DNA of 64,000 nt from Bacteroidetes bacterium UKL13-3 (GTDB lineage: Bacteria > Bacteroidota > Bacteroidia > UKL13-3): positions 3,000,824 through 3,064,823 of the forward strand of contig CP012155.1 in assembly GCA_001602415.1 (NCBI GenBank), written 5' to 3'. How positions within the stretch are numbered: the stretch's first letter is position 1; the number at the start of each line of letters is the position of its first letter. Below the pieces are notes generated by a model. That model worked only from the letters and a program-made list of their open reading frames with translations, was not told where the DNA came from and made no database searches. Below are positions 25,872 to 35,287 of the stretch, one piece after another. The translations under genes and the position numbers were made by a program.

Positions 25872-26963
25872 TAAGTTCAAGTCATAAGTGCAATTTTTTT
25901 AGTAGCACTTGATTAGCGGTTAAATAATTAAATTTTCTTATTGGCCTGTTATTGATTTTACGCTCAACTTCAAGCACTTGTTTATTTGATACAAATGTAA
26001 GGTCTGTTTTCTTAGGAAAAAACCGTCTTATCACCCCAATTCTATTTTCAACTGTTCCCTTGTCTTGGCTTGTATATGGTCTAGTGAAAAAAGTTTTTAC
26101 ATCCATTCGATTAGCAACCTTAGTGTGACAACTAAAAGCTTTATCGTTATCAAAAGTCAACGTTTTAGGCTTGTATTTATTCCTCATTAGGTTACTTATA
26201 ATGGCTTGATAAACTTGATTGCTATCCTTTGCCGTTAGTTTTTTGAGTCTGGTATGTAAAGTAGCTCTGTCTGTCATAACTAATAATGCTCCTTTATGAT
26301 TTCTTCCCATCATTAAATCCACTTCAATATCTCCTATTCGCTTTCTTTGAGCTACAATTGCTGGGCGTTTAGCTATTGGGGTTCTATTTAAAATAACGCC
26401 TCTACTATCTTTTCTATTGCCTCGTTTTCGCCTTCTTTTACCATGCTTTAAATATTGATACAGCTTCTTATATGGCTTAGTTTCTTTCGTATTAGTATGC
26501 TTACACTCCCATATCCATTGATAGATTCGCTCGTGGCTCACCATATCGTTAATGGAGTTACTTATCAATTCAGGACTCCATCTTTCATTTTTAATATAGC
26601 TACTAATGGTAAGCTTCATTTCACTTGTAAATACTTCATATTTAGGTTTTTCTAAATGTCTAATATTTGTTTTACGCTGTGCATTTAGAGCCATATACTC
26701 TCCTGCCGTTTTTCCTCGCTTTGTGATATTACGTTTTAGCTCTCTACTTATAGTTGATGCATGAACGTTTAATTGCTCTGCGATCTTTTTTTGACTGAAC
26801 CCTGCTTTTATTAAACATTCAATCTGATATCTTTGCTCTAAACTGAGCTGTTTGTAATTTTTTGACATAGACAATCCAAAGATTGCACTACTTGGTCAAA
26901 AGAAAAAAGCCCTCAAAAGCTTTTTTCTTTTGTTTCAAAAATTGCACTTATTTGTTGAACTTA
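25872..26963 (-). mobile_element. IS30-family insertion sequence, complete
   Basis: The element is 1092 bp, bounded by 27-bp imperfect inverted repeats at 25872-25898 and 26937-26963. They read TAAGTTCAA-nnn-ATAAGTGCAATTTTT on both ends and differ only in three middle bases. One transposase gene fills it. There is no target duplication: the left flank ends TTGTG and the right begins GCATAT. The two flanks also hold unrelated genes in opposite orientation, so a deletion or rearrangement happened next to the element. Confidence 0.88.
25882..26874 (-). CDS. IS30-family transposase
   Basis: This 330-aa protein is full length. The N-terminal HTH_38-type domain is LSLEQRYQIECLIKAGFSQ.., with STISRELKRN. 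The DDE core has D in GDIEVDLMMGRNHKG, D in LTFDNDKAFS and E in DKGTVENRIGVIRRFFPKKTDL. All catalytic residues are visible, so it may still be active. Translation probably starts at one of the two Met at the N-terminus (MSMSKNY). Confidence 0.95.
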   Translation of the reverse strand: MSMSKNYKQLSLEQRYQIECLIKAGFSQKKIAEQLNVHASTISRELKRNITKRGKTAGEYMALNAQRKTNIRHLEKPKYEVFTSEMKLTISSYIKNERWSPELISNSINDMVSHERIYQWIWECKHTNTKETKPYKKLYQYLKHGKRRRKRGNRKDSRGVILNRTPIAKRPAIVAQRKRIGDIEVDLMMGRNHKGALLVMTDRATLHTRLKKLTAKDSNQVYQAIISNLMRNKYKPKTLTFDNDKAFSCHTKVANRMDVKTFFTRPYTSQDKGTVENRIGVIRRFFPKKTDLTFVSNKQVLEVERKINNRPIRKFNYLTANQVLLKKLHL

Positions 26964-27346
26964 GCATATCAGCTTTCTCCTTTTTTACCATAAACACAAT
27001 CGGTCGTCAATATAACAGGCGCCTTAACCTGTTATCCTCCATTTTAGCATCACAACAAAAACCAAAGGTGATTGCCAATTATTCGGATTTTCAAAAAGAA
27101 ATACTAATGCTTAACCATTGGAATACCGGGATAGATGCACTTATAATTGCGAAGTGTAAATTAAAAGACTCTAAAACAATTTTTTTCATAGAGGATAAGA
27201 ATTCCTTTTCTTATGATACATCAGATGTAAATCTTTTTCTAGGTCCACTTTGGTGGACAATGTGGAATAACAAAACAATGGACTCTGCATATTTTTACCT
27301 CCCACCTTCAACTTATGTTTTGTATCCAGATTTAGAATCAAAATAA
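26964..27346 (+). pseudogene. 3' remnant of an unidentified gene cut by the IS30 element
   Basis: The frame is open from inside the right inverted repeat, so the apparent ATG at 26930 is IS sequence. Native residues begin after 26963: AFSFFTINTIGRQYNRRLN, then NHWNTGIDALIIAKC, FFIEDKNSFSYDTSD and GPLWWTMWNNKTMDSAYFYLPP. No family is recognised. The 5' end is lost to the IS-linked deletion, so it is probably not functional. Confidence 0.55.
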
Positions 27347-27382
27347 CACTCTCTAATTGTTATTCCTTGTACTTTTAAATCC

Positions 27383-27390
27383 TATATTTG
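27383..27390 (+). promoter_or_regulatory. -7 promoter element of polA
   Basis: TATATTTG matches TAnnTTTG and ends 18 nt before the chosen polA ATG. The -33 candidates (TTG at 27357-27359 or 27367-27369) are not ideally spaced. Confidence 0.5.
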
Positions 27391-27408
27391 ACGTCTATAT
27401 CATTTACT

Positions 27409-30273
27409 ATGGGCGATCGCAAAAAACTCTTTTTACTCGATGGAATGGCTTTGGTTTACCGCGCTTATTTTGCGTTTAGCCAAAATCCGCGTATCACTTC
27501 TTATGGTTTTAACACCTCGGCTATTTTCGGCTATGCTAATACCGTTTTAGATATCATCAAAAAAGAAAAACCAACGCATATTGGAGTGTCGTTTGATACC
27601 TCTGAACCAACAGCTCGCCACATTGAATATGAAGCATACAAAGCCCACCGCGAGGAAATGCCGGAAGATATTTCGAAAGCGTTGCCATATATCATGCGCC
27701 TCACCGAAGCATTTAAAATCCCTATACTTATAAAACCGGGTTTTGAAGCTGATGATATTATTGGAACGCTGGCTAAACAGGCAGAAAAGCAAGGTTTTGA
27801 TGTATACATGATGACTCCCGATAAAGATTTCGGACAATTGGTAAGTGAACATATTTTTATTTACAAGCCTGCTCGAATGGGAAATGATTATGAAATAATG
27901 GGAATTCCTGAGGTGCTCAAACGTTGGGAAATAACAGATGTAAAACAAGTCATTGATATTTTAGGAATGTGGGGCGATGCTGTTGATGGCATTCCAGGCA
28001 TTCCGGGAATCGGTGAAAAAACGGCCAAACTACTGGTGCAAAAATATGGTAGTATGGAAGGTTTATATGAACATACACATGAGTTAAAAGGAAAACAAAA
28101 AGAAAAGGTAGAAGCGTTTAAAGAACAAGCATTTTTAAGTAAACGATTAGCAACAATCGATCTAAATGTTCCAATTGAATTAGAAGAAGAGAAGCTTGTT
28201 TTTGAAACAGCCGATAAAGAAGCCTGCGAAGCGCTTTTTGCCGAACTCGAATTTAAAACAATGGCAAAGCGTGTGTTTGGCGTCAAAGAGGAGGACGTTT
28301 CTTTTTCAGGAGGAAGCACACAATTTGCTGCCAAAAGCCAAAAGTCAGCAGCCAACAGCGGATTCGATTTATTCAATCAAGGAAGCAATGAAACCAGTGC
28401 TATTGAAAAACGGGAGGAAGAATTATCGGAAGAAGAAATTCCATCGACCCCAAAAAACAATGCAACTACCATTCTGCATACATACCATCTAATTGACACG
28501 ACAGAAAAACGCGCCACGCTAATTGCCGATTTACTTCAACAACCTGAAGTATGTTTTGATAGCGAAACAACTAGCTTAGATGAGCTCACAGCGGAAGTTG
28601 TAGGGCTTTCATTTGCGTATAAAAAAGGAGAAGCCTTTTATGTTCCGTTTCCCGAGAACAGAGAAGAAGCTCATGCAATGATGAACGAGTTTAAACCCCT
28701 GTTTGAAAACGAACATATTGTAAAAATCGGACAAAATATTAAGTATGATTTAAGCATTCTGAAAAACTATGGTGTTGCACTCAAGGGAAAATGGTTTGAT
28801 ACGATGTTGGCTCATTATTTAATTGATGCCGATTTACGACATGGAATGGATTTTCTGGCAAATAACTATTTGAACTATGAGCCTATTTCCATTGAAACAT
28901 TAATTGGTAAAAAGGGGAAAAATCAATTAAACATGCGCACCGTTGAGTTGGAGAAGATAAAAGAATACGCAGCTGAAGATGCTGATGTAACCTACCAACT
29001 CAAAGAGTTATTTGCTCCACAACTACCCGAACGAAATGCTCAAAAATTATTTGATGAAGTAGAAGTTCCGCTCATCAATGTGCTGAATGGTATGGAGCGA
29101 GAAGGTATTCGCATTAATGCGCAATTTTTAAACGATTATTCGGTTGAATTGGCCAAAGAAATAGGTGTGCTCGAAAAACGTATTCATGAATTGGCCGGAG
29201 TCAATTTTAATATCGCTTCTCCTAAACAACTGGGTGAAGTATTGTTCGATCATTTAAAATTGGACCCCAAAGCCAAAAAAACCAAAACCGGTCAATACCA
29301 AACAGGTGAAGATGTGTTACAAGGTTTAAGCGAACACGAAATTGCCAAATGTATTTTGGATGTTCGTCAGTTGCAAAAATTGAAATCAACTTATGTTGAT
29401 GCTTTGCCAATGTTGGTTCATCCTAAAACCGGACGCGTGCACACTTCCTTTAACCAGGCTGTGGCAGCCACAGGAAGGCTCTCATCAACCGATCCTAACT
29501 TGCAAAACATTCCTATCAAAACTGCGAAAGGACGCGAAATTCGTAAAGCATTTATTCCACGCAACGAAGAGTATGTATTGATGAGTGCCGATTATTCGCA
29601 AATTGAACTGCGCGTTATTGCCTCTATTGCCAAAGAAGAAAATATGATTGACGCTTTTAAACAAGGTATTGATATTCATACAGCAACAGCAGCTAAGGTA
29701 TATAATGTAGAACTTTCGGAAGTAAGCAGCGAACAACGAAGAAATGCTAAAGCAGTAAACTTCGGAATCATATATGGACAATCGGCATTTGGCTTGTCGC
29801 AAAGCTTGGGTATTCCACGTAAAGAAGCGGCTGCAATTATTGAAGCGTATTTTAAACAATACCCTCGCATTAAAAACTACATGAGTGATAGTATTCATTT
29901 TGCACAAGAGCATGGATATGTAGAAACCATATTAGGTCGCAGAAGATATTTACGCGACATCAATTCAAAGAATTTTACTGTGCGTGGGTTTGCAGAACGA
30001 AATGCCATCAACGCACCCATACAAGGTAGTGCTGCCGACATGATTAAAGTAGCGATGTTAAAAGTTGATGCCGCTATTCGAGATCCGAAATCCGAAATTC
30101 ATCATTCAAAAATGATTTTACAGGTACACGATGAATTGTTGTTTGACGTACACAAAAGTGAAATTGAAAAGATGAAAGTTTTGGTGAAAGAACAAATGGA
30201 GGCAGCCATGCAATTAGAAGTTCCCATCCAGTCTGAAGTAGGCGTGGGCGATAATTGGCTAGAGGCACACTAA
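27409..30273 (+). CDS. polA: DNA polymerase I
   Basis: The start at MGDRKKLFLLDG (27409) fits the family; a TTG seven codons upstream is less likely. The protein has 954 aa. A 5'-3' exonuclease domain at about 1-300 (LLDGMALVYRAYFAF, GFEADDIIGTLA) is followed by a low-complexity linker at about 307-360. The 3'-5' exonuclease at about 375-560 keeps its acidic residues (FDSETTSLD, IGQNIKYDLSIL, YAAEDADVTY). The polymerase domain has motif A DYSQIELR near 727 and motif C QVHDELLFD near 905. It fills Okazaki and repair gaps. Unlike some PolA proteins, proofreading appears intact. Confidence 0.96.
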   Translation: MGDRKKLFLLDGMALVYRAYFAFSQNPRITSYGFNTSAIFGYANTVLDIIKKEKPTHIGVSFDTSEPTARHIEYEAYKAHREEMPEDISKALPYIMRLTEAFKIPILIKPGFEADDIIGTLAKQAEKQGFDVYMMTPDKDFGQLVSEHIFIYKPARMGNDYEIMGIPEVLKRWEITDVKQVIDILGMWGDAVDGIPGIPGIGEKTAKLLVQKYGSMEGLYEHTHELKGKQKEKVEAFKEQAFLSKRLATIDLNVPIELEEEKLVFETADKEACEALFAELEFKTMAKRVFGVKEEDVSFSGGSTQFAAKSQKSAANSGFDLFNQGSNETSAIEKREEELSEEEIPSTPKNNATTILHTYHLIDTTEKRATLIADLLQQPEVCFDSETTSLDELTAEVVGLSFAYKKGEAFYVPFPENREEAHAMMNEFKPLFENEHIVKIGQNIKYDLSILKNYGVALKGKWFDTMLAHYLIDADLRHGMDFLANNYLNYEPISIETLIGKKGKNQLNMRTVELEKIKEYAAEDADVTYQLKELFAPQLPERNAQKLFDEVEVPLINVLNGMEREGIRINAQFLNDYSVELAKEIGVLEKRIHELAGVNFNIASPKQLGEVLFDHLKLDPKAKKTKTGQYQTGEDVLQGLSEHEIAKCILDVRQLQKLKSTYVDALPMLVHPKTGRVHTSFNQAVAATGRLSSTDPNLQNIPIKTAKGREIRKAFIPRNEEYVLMSADYSQIELRVIASIAKEENMIDAFKQGIDIHTATAAKVYNVELSEVSSEQRRNAKAVNFGIIYGQSAFGLSQSLGIPRKEAAAIIEAYFKQYPRIKNYMSDSIHFAQEHGYVETILGRRRYLRDINSKNFTVRGFAERNAINAPIQGSAADMIKVAMLKVDAAIRDPKSEIHHSKMILQVHDELLFDVHKSEIEKMKVLVKEQMEAAMQLEVPIQSEVGVGDNWLEAH

Positions 30274-30281
30274 AGGTAATT

Positions 30282-30308
30282 GAGATTTAAGATTTTTGAC
30301 TTGTGATT
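30282..30308. repeat. Dispersed AT-rich repeat copy after polA
   Basis: The reverse complement of these 27 bases matches 24 of 27 positions of 1715-1741 in the TPP riboswitch P3 arm. It lies between the polA stop and the MscS start, where it may have no function. Confidence 0.55.
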
Positions 30309-30324
30309 GATATAAAGAAATAGA

Positions 30325-31413
30325 ATGCAAGAACTAACACTACTTGAACAAGAACTATTTGGAAACCCGTTGGGCGAATTCCTCATATGCATCGGTATTT
30401 TATTGTTCGGACTGTTACTCAAACGTTTCGGTGCTGTTTTTTTAAGTCGCCAATCGTTTCGCTTTTTCAAACAATTTTCCGGCAACAAATTTTCAGAAGA
30501 GTTTGTGGCACTCATCCGCAAACCGTTTGAACAATTGCTCACGCTTGTTATCATTTATCTGGCGTTCGACAGATTGGATTTTCCTGAGGTATGGAACTTG
30601 GTTGGTATTGAGAAAATAGGTATTCGCTGGTTGTTGTTTACTGCTTGGATGATAGCACTGTTTGTAATTGGAACAAGGATATTATTGCGAGCCACCGACT
30701 TTTTTGCTATGGTTTTGTCGCGCAGAGATGGATCTACGATTTCAGTTGAATTGGCTAACTTTTTAAAAGAGCTCATTAAAGTAATTATTGTAATCACCAT
30801 GATTTTTGCGGGATTGCGGTTTATATTTCATGTGAATATCACTGCCCTTGTTGCCTCATTAGGTATTGGAGGACTGGCTGTTGCATTGGCCGCTCAAGAT
30901 ACATTAGCCAATTTATTGGGATCGTTTATTATTTACCTAGATAAACCATTTAAAGCAGGCGATTTAATTGAAACAAATGATATACGCGGAACGGTTGAAC
31001 ATGTTGGTTTCCGTACTACCCGTATTCGTACCTTGGAAAAAAGTTTACTAACAGTTCCAAACAAAAAACTAATTGATAATGCGCTCAATAATATAACTCT
31101 AAGTGCCGCACGAAGGGTTAGGTTTTCGCTTGGACTAACCTATAACAGCAAGTCGACTCAAATACTTTCAATCATTGAAGATATCAAAAAAGAAATTGAA
31201 AACCATTCCCTAATAAGTGCGGATTATACGGTAAGATTTGATGAGTTTGACAAAAGTTCCTTAAACATATTGGTTATATACTTTGTAATGAGTAATGATT
31301 ACAATTTGATGGTTCAAGTAAAAGAAGAGTTAAATATTAAGATGATGAATATTGTAGAGAAACATGGATGTGACTTTGCCTTTCCTACACAAACCGTATA
31401 TGTAAAACAATGA
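30325..31413 (+). CDS. Mechanosensitive ion channel, MscS family
   Basis: This 362-aa protein has four predicted membrane segments before the conserved pore helix (LVASLGIGGLAVALAAQDTLANLLGSFIIYLDKPF), then the MscS beta domain (GDLIETNDIRGTVEHVGFRTTRIRT..) and an alpha/beta C-terminal domain. Such channels open when membrane tension rises and release solutes. The stop overlaps the tatD start by 4 nt (ATGA), so the pair is co-translated. Confidence 0.92.
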   Translation: MQELTLLEQELFGNPLGEFLICIGILLFGLLLKRFGAVFLSRQSFRFFKQFSGNKFSEEFVALIRKPFEQLLTLVIIYLAFDRLDFPEVWNLVGIEKIGIRWLLFTAWMIALFVIGTRILLRATDFFAMVLSRRDGSTISVELANFLKELIKVIIVITMIFAGLRFIFHVNITALVASLGIGGLAVALAAQDTLANLLGSFIIYLDKPFKAGDLIETNDIRGTVEHVGFRTTRIRTLEKSLLTVPNKKLIDNALNNITLSAARRVRFSLGLTYNSKSTQILSIIEDIKKEIENHSLISADYTVRFDEFDKSSLNILVIYFVMSNDYNLMVQVKEELNIKMMNIVEKHGCDFAFPTQTVYVKQ

Positions 31414-32177
31414 TTTTAACCGATACCCACGCACATTTATACGCTAATGAGTTTGATGCCGACCGAAAAAATATTATGCAACGAACATTTCAAAAACATG
31501 TTACCCGCATATTCCTGCCTAATATCGATGTAAACTCCATTCAACCTATGCTTAATTTGGTGTGGGAATATCCCGAGAACTGCTTCCCAATGATGGGCCT
31601 GCATCCTTGCTCAGTTGATCAACACGTAGAAGCACATTTGTTCCAAATTCAAAAGTGGTTTAAGAAACGAAAATTTTATGCTGTAGGCGAAATTGGATTA
31701 GATTTCTACTGGTCTGTTGAATTTAAGGAACAGCAAATAATGGCGTTTAAAAAGCAGATTCAATGGGCCATTCAACAAAATCTTCCAATCAATATTCATT
31801 CGCGCAATGCTACACCAGAGTGTATTGCTATTCTTACCGAAATGAAACATTCGTTATTACGTGGCATTTTTCATTGTTTTAGCGGCACGGCCGAAGAGGC
31901 TAAACAAATTACAGACTTAGGGTTTTACCTAGGAATAGGCGGTGTACTTACTTTTAAAAACAGTGGTTTAGATAGAGCTATTGATGATGTATCATTAGAA
32001 CATTTGGTACTCGAAACAGACGCTCCATACCTTGCTCCTGTTCCATATCGTGGCAAACGCAATGAGAGTGGATACTTGCTTGAAGTGGCACAAAAATTAG
32101 CTGAACTTAAAAACACAACCGTTGAAAAAGTTGCGATGATAACTACAGAGAACTCGAAAAGGGTATTTGGGATTTAG
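31410..32177 (+). CDS. tatD: TatD family metal-dependent hydrolase
   Basis: This 255-aa TIM-barrel protein has metal ligands in DTHAHL, Glu in GEIGLDFYW, HSRNA, HCFSG and Asp in ETDAPYLAP. TatD proteins are 3'-5' DNA exonucleases or DNases with repair roles. It is translationally coupled to the MscS gene and overlaps the convergent small gene at 32174 by 4 nt. Confidence 0.93.
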   Translation: MILTDTHAHLYANEFDADRKNIMQRTFQKHVTRIFLPNIDVNSIQPMLNLVWEYPENCFPMMGLHPCSVDQHVEAHLFQIQKWFKKRKFYAVGEIGLDFYWSVEFKEQQIMAFKKQIQWAIQQNLPINIHSRNATPECIAILTEMKHSLLRGIFHCFSGTAEEAKQITDLGFYLGIGGVLTFKNSGLDRAIDDVSLEHLVLETDAPYLAPVPYRGKRNESGYLLEVAQKLAELKNTTVEKVAMITTENSKRVFGI

Positions 32178-32368
32178 ATATGCCTTTTACCAAACAGTTT
32201 TCTGACAGCAACTACTATCTCTTTTGAAAAACCTATTAGTAGTAACACGGTAATTAGGCTTGCTGTAAAAGCAAGAAGCTGGTCATCGGAAACTCCTTTA
32301 CGGCCATTAAAAGCAAAAGTAGAGAAGTTCATCATTGCTCCCCAAATTGATAACATAACTCTTTTCAT
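32174..32368 (-). CDS. Small membrane protein, hypothetical
   Basis: This 64-aa ORF has one clear membrane helix (LLAFTASLITVLLLIGF) and a basic C-terminus (VRKLFGKRHI). It is convergent with tatD and overlaps it by 4 nt. I do not recognise a family. It is kept because it has a plausible ATG, a clean helix and no competing frame. Confidence 0.45.
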   Translation of the reverse strand: MKRVMLSIWGAMMNFSTFAFNGRKGVSDDQLLAFTASLITVLLLIGFSKEIVVAVRKLFGKRHI

Positions 32369-32763
32369 GTCTTTGGTTTATGACTTGTTACACGCAAGTT
32401 ACAGAAAGGTTCAATATTAAATCATCCTGATATTTTAATACCTTTAACATATGAAAACTGATTGGACATCCGCCATAAAACCATAGCTTGCCAAATACAA
32501 TGGTAAGCCTCATCCGCTTGAATATCAAAATCAATATCAATTAGTAGTTATGGTTATTCTCTAGGCTCAAGATTCGGATAGAAACATCAACAATTTGGCG
32601 CCAACTCTATTCAACGCATTTCCCGATATGCCTTCCTTAACCAAAGCCCATGTAGATGCGCTGTTTCCCTTTATCAGTAAAGTACGCAACTTCGGTTAAC
32701 TCAGCCCTAAAGTTCAACAATAAACAGATTCGGCAAATTCCTCCACACTAAAATAGCAGTGTA
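32369..32763. other. Gap of about 395 bp with possible decayed coding sequence
   Basis: No intact gene. The plus-strand frame from about 32587 reads APTLFNAFPDMPSLTKAHVD and on to a TAA near 32699, and another at about 32419 reads NHPDILIPLTYENW before a frame change. These look like remnants with stops and frame changes, but I cannot identify a parent gene. No promoter, palindrome or repeat stands out. Confidence 0.3.
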
Positions 32764-33294
32764 TTAAAGCAGCTTCTCCGTTAGTTCATTCATCTTTTGC
32801 TCGCTGTATTCACCTTGCGTGTGATATACAATTTTTCCATCCGCATCCAATATGAAAAAATGAGGCTCTTTTACATCTGAAATACTTAAGTTTTTCATCA
32901 GGGTGTTCACGTCATCATCACTCACCATAAAGTTTTGATACAGTTTTTTATCTACTTCTTTTTTCGATTGCTTTTTGGCTTCAGCCAATCCCAGTTTGGC
33001 AATTCCTTTCAGCATTCCTACAAAACACAGGTTTGCATCATACATGTTTCCACCCATCAAGCCACCCATTCCTTGCGCAAACAAGGCTGTATATAGAGGG
33101 TTATTCCAGACACGCAACATTTTTTCGGCTTTGGGCGACATGGCCAAACATACAACTGAACGTTTCCCTTTTACATCATTCGGAATAACAAGCGTTTTAT
33201 CGGCTAAGGTTTCGCAGGTTAAGGTCGGAAAAAGTTGTTGTGCGAAACCATTCAGGCCGCAGAGTAAGATAAAAGCAAAGAGTGTTTTTTTCAT
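32764..33294 (-). CDS. Exported thioredoxin-fold-like protein without CXXC
   Basis: Starting at MKKTLFAF the protein has 176 aa and a signal peptide ending GFAQQ. The mature part looks like a redoxin-type fold: LVIPNDVKGKRSVVCLAMS near the start and EPHFFILDADGKIVYHTQGEY at the end. There is no CXXC active site, so it is probably not an ordinary thiol reductase. It resembles periplasmic Bacteroidota proteins of unknown role. Its start is 80 nt from the gcvH stop, and a terminator lies between them. Confidence 0.6.
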   Translation of the reverse strand: MKKTLFAFILLCGLNGFAQQLFPTLTCETLADKTLVIPNDVKGKRSVVCLAMSPKAEKMLRVWNNPLYTALFAQGMGGLMGGNMYDANLCFVGMLKGIAKLGLAEAKKQSKKEVDKKLYQNFMVSDDDVNTLMKNLSISDVKEPHFFILDADGKIVYHTQGEYSEQKMNELTEKLL

Positions 33295-33322
33295 TACAAA
33301 ATGGGTTAGATGAGATAGCACA

Positions 33323-33356
33323 AAAAAAGGAACCGTGTTGTGCAGTTCCTTTTTTG
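33323..33356 (-). terminator. Terminator after gcvH
   Basis: GGAAC pairs with GTTCC around an 11-nt loop, with A and T runs extending the stem on both sides. Read on the minus strand, a T run follows the stem. It separates gcvH from the downstream redoxin-like gene. Confidence 0.75.
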
Positions 33357-33374
33357 TATAAAGTATGGTTTCGC

Positions 33375-33755
33375 TTATGCGTTAATCAATGTTTTGTAAT
33401 CAGCAGCGCTCATTAAACCTGCAACTTCTGCTGTATTGGTAAGTTTAATTTTCACCATCCATCCGTCACCGTACGGATCGCTGTTTACCAATTCGGGAGC
33501 ACCATCCAATTTGCTGTTTAGCTCCAACACTTCACCGCTTACCGGCATAAACAAATCTGAAACGGTTTTAACTGCTTCAACCGTACCAAATACATCGTGT
33601 TGGCTAACTGTTTTACCAACCGAATTGATGTCTACATAAACGATATCACCCAATTCATGTTGAGCAAAATCGGTAATACCTACGTAAGCTGTATCGCCTT
33701 CTACGCGAACCCACTCGTGATCTTTGGTGTAAACCAGTGTTTCAGGAAAATTCAT
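33375..33755 (-). CDS. gcvH: Glycine cleavage system H protein
   Basis: Starting at [16 protein letters not shown] (33755) the protein has 126 aa, the family length; the longer upstream frame is not conserved in style. The lipoyl-accepting Lys is K63 in [13 protein letters not shown]. The H protein carries the aminomethyl group between the P, T and L proteins of the glycine cleavage system. The other gcv genes are not in the window. Confidence 0.95.
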   Translation of the reverse strand: MNFPETLVYTKDHEWVRVEGDTAYVGITDFAQHELGDIVYVDINSVGKTVSQHDVFGTVEAVKTVSDLFMPVSGEVLELNSKLDGAPELVNSDPYGDGWMVKIKLTNTAEVAGLMSAADYKTLINA

Positions 33756-33886
33756 AATCTGTTTGTGTTTTAAAAGTGGGTGCAAATTAAATTTTTTATG
33801 CGTAAAAAAAATGAATTTATGAGCAAGCATGATATCGCTCAGGTTGGAATATAAAACAAGTGAGTATTTGCCCTTATCTTGCAGCC

Positions 33887-34594
33887 ATGGCTGGTTTGTT
33901 ATATTTAGTCCCTACACCCATTGGAAACCTTGAGGATATTACACTTAGGGCATTGCGCATACTTAAAGAAGTAGATGCTATTTTGGCTGAAGATACACGT
34001 CAATCTATCAAATTATTAAAACATTACGAAATTGAAAAAACGTTGATTCCCTATCATATGCACAATGAACACCGAGAATTGCAGCGGTTTATTACGATGC
34101 TTGAAAACGGAAAAAACCTTGCCTTGGTGAGCGATGCAGGAACTCCTGCTATTAGTGATCCGGGATTTTTATTGGTAAGGGAATGTTTGCGCAATAATAT
34201 TAAAATAGAATGTTTACCGGGTGCAACTGCTTTTGTTCCGGCACTAGTCAAAAGCGGATTACCCAGCGATAGTTTTTGTTTTGAAGGATTTTTACCCGAG
34301 AAAAAAGGCCGCCAAACTATGCTTAAAAAGCTTGCCGAAGAAGAGCGTACCATCATTCTATATGAATCACCCCATCGGTTGGTGAAATGTTTACATCAAT
34401 TAAAAGATTTTTTTGGGGGCGACAGGCAGGCCTCTGTTTCCAGGGAACTCACCAAGATGTTTGAAGAAACCCAAAACGGTACCGTTGATGAGTTGATTGC
34501 ACATTTTGAAGCCAAACCGGTTAAGGGAGAGATTGTGATGGTGATTGATGGAAAAAAACAAAAGAAAGGCAAAGATGCCGCTGAAAATGATTGA
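33887..34594 (+). CDS. rsmI: 16S rRNA (cytidine1402-2'-O)-methyltransferase
   Basis: Starting at [17 protein letters not shown] the protein has 235 aa; the GTG at 33860 would add residues before the conserved start. Motifs: [62 protein letters not shown] and ESPHRL. It uses S-adenosylmethionine to methylate the ribose of C1402 in the ribosomal P-site region. It converges with the outer-membrane pseudogene. Confidence 0.94.
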   Translation: MAGLLYLVPTPIGNLEDITLRALRILKEVDAILAEDTRQSIKLLKHYEIEKTLIPYHMHNEHRELQRFITMLENGKNLALVSDAGTPAISDPGFLLVRECLRNNIKIECLPGATAFVPALVKSGLPSDSFCFEGFLPEKKGRQTMLKKLAEEERTIILYESPHRLVKCLHQLKDFFGGDRQASVSRELTKMFEETQNGTVDELIAHFEAKPVKGEIVMVIDGKKQKKGKDAAEND

Positions 34595-34600
34595 GTTTTT

Positions 34601-35226
34601 TTAAAAACGAACCCCAACGGTAAATGTATTAACTAGATTCACAAAAGAGTTTAACCGATTATTTGGCCCCATCATAATTGAAGAATGTGCCGAGAAACCA
34701 GACTCGATACTTACATAAAGAAACGAGAATGGATTGTATTTTAAACCAATACCTGAGCTCACTCCTAAGTAGTTGATGCGATTTAAGCCATTGTAATAAT
34801 ATATTCCTCCTACAATACCATTAGTGCCAATAAATGAGCCGCATTGCGATTCGTGTCGATACCAAAAATCTGTATATGTGAAAGGTGAAAAATTACCCCA
34901 ATGCCAAACTCGTTCAATACCCACCTTCACATCTGTGTGTTTATGTGCAGAATAAGAACTCCCAAAGGCTGCTAAATTATTATCTAAAAAAGCAAAAGAT
35001 TCAGTCTTTTCATTGCGCTGGAAACCTAATCTCACCATGTGATTTTTTCCAAAAACTCTTTTTACTTGCATTCCGCTTGTAAGGGTTTGTTTCAGTTCTG
35101 ATTGTTCAAAGTCGTATTTGTTGGAATAAACCTGCATTCCAAATTCTTACCTACCCGTTACGTTTTAACTAAACTTGAGTAAGAAAAACCTAAAAATGTG
35201 AGAAGCAAGAAAAGTGGTGTTTTCAT
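34601..35226 (-). pseudogene. Outer-membrane beta-barrel protein, signal peptide separated by a frame break
   Basis: The frame 34601-35137 codes for a 178-aa beta-barrel-like chain (KTDVKVGIERVW-type alternating strands, ending NTFTVGVRF) without a signal peptide. Immediately upstream, the ORF 35158-35226 gives a clean signal peptide (MKTPLFLLLTFLGFSYSS) that stops in another frame. Between them are about 20 bases with stops. Together they look like one broken outer-membrane protein. No family is recognised; it could also be a sequencing error. Confidence 0.55.
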
Positions 35227-35287
35227 ATGTGCTTTTATCCAAAAGTAAAAAAATCTGTTACGTCCTAACTAAAAAATACACTTTCTC

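Noticed and set aside
26930-26963. ATG at 26930 as the start of the gene right of the IS
   Set aside because: This start lies within the IS30 element and its right inverted repeat; the native gene is cut.
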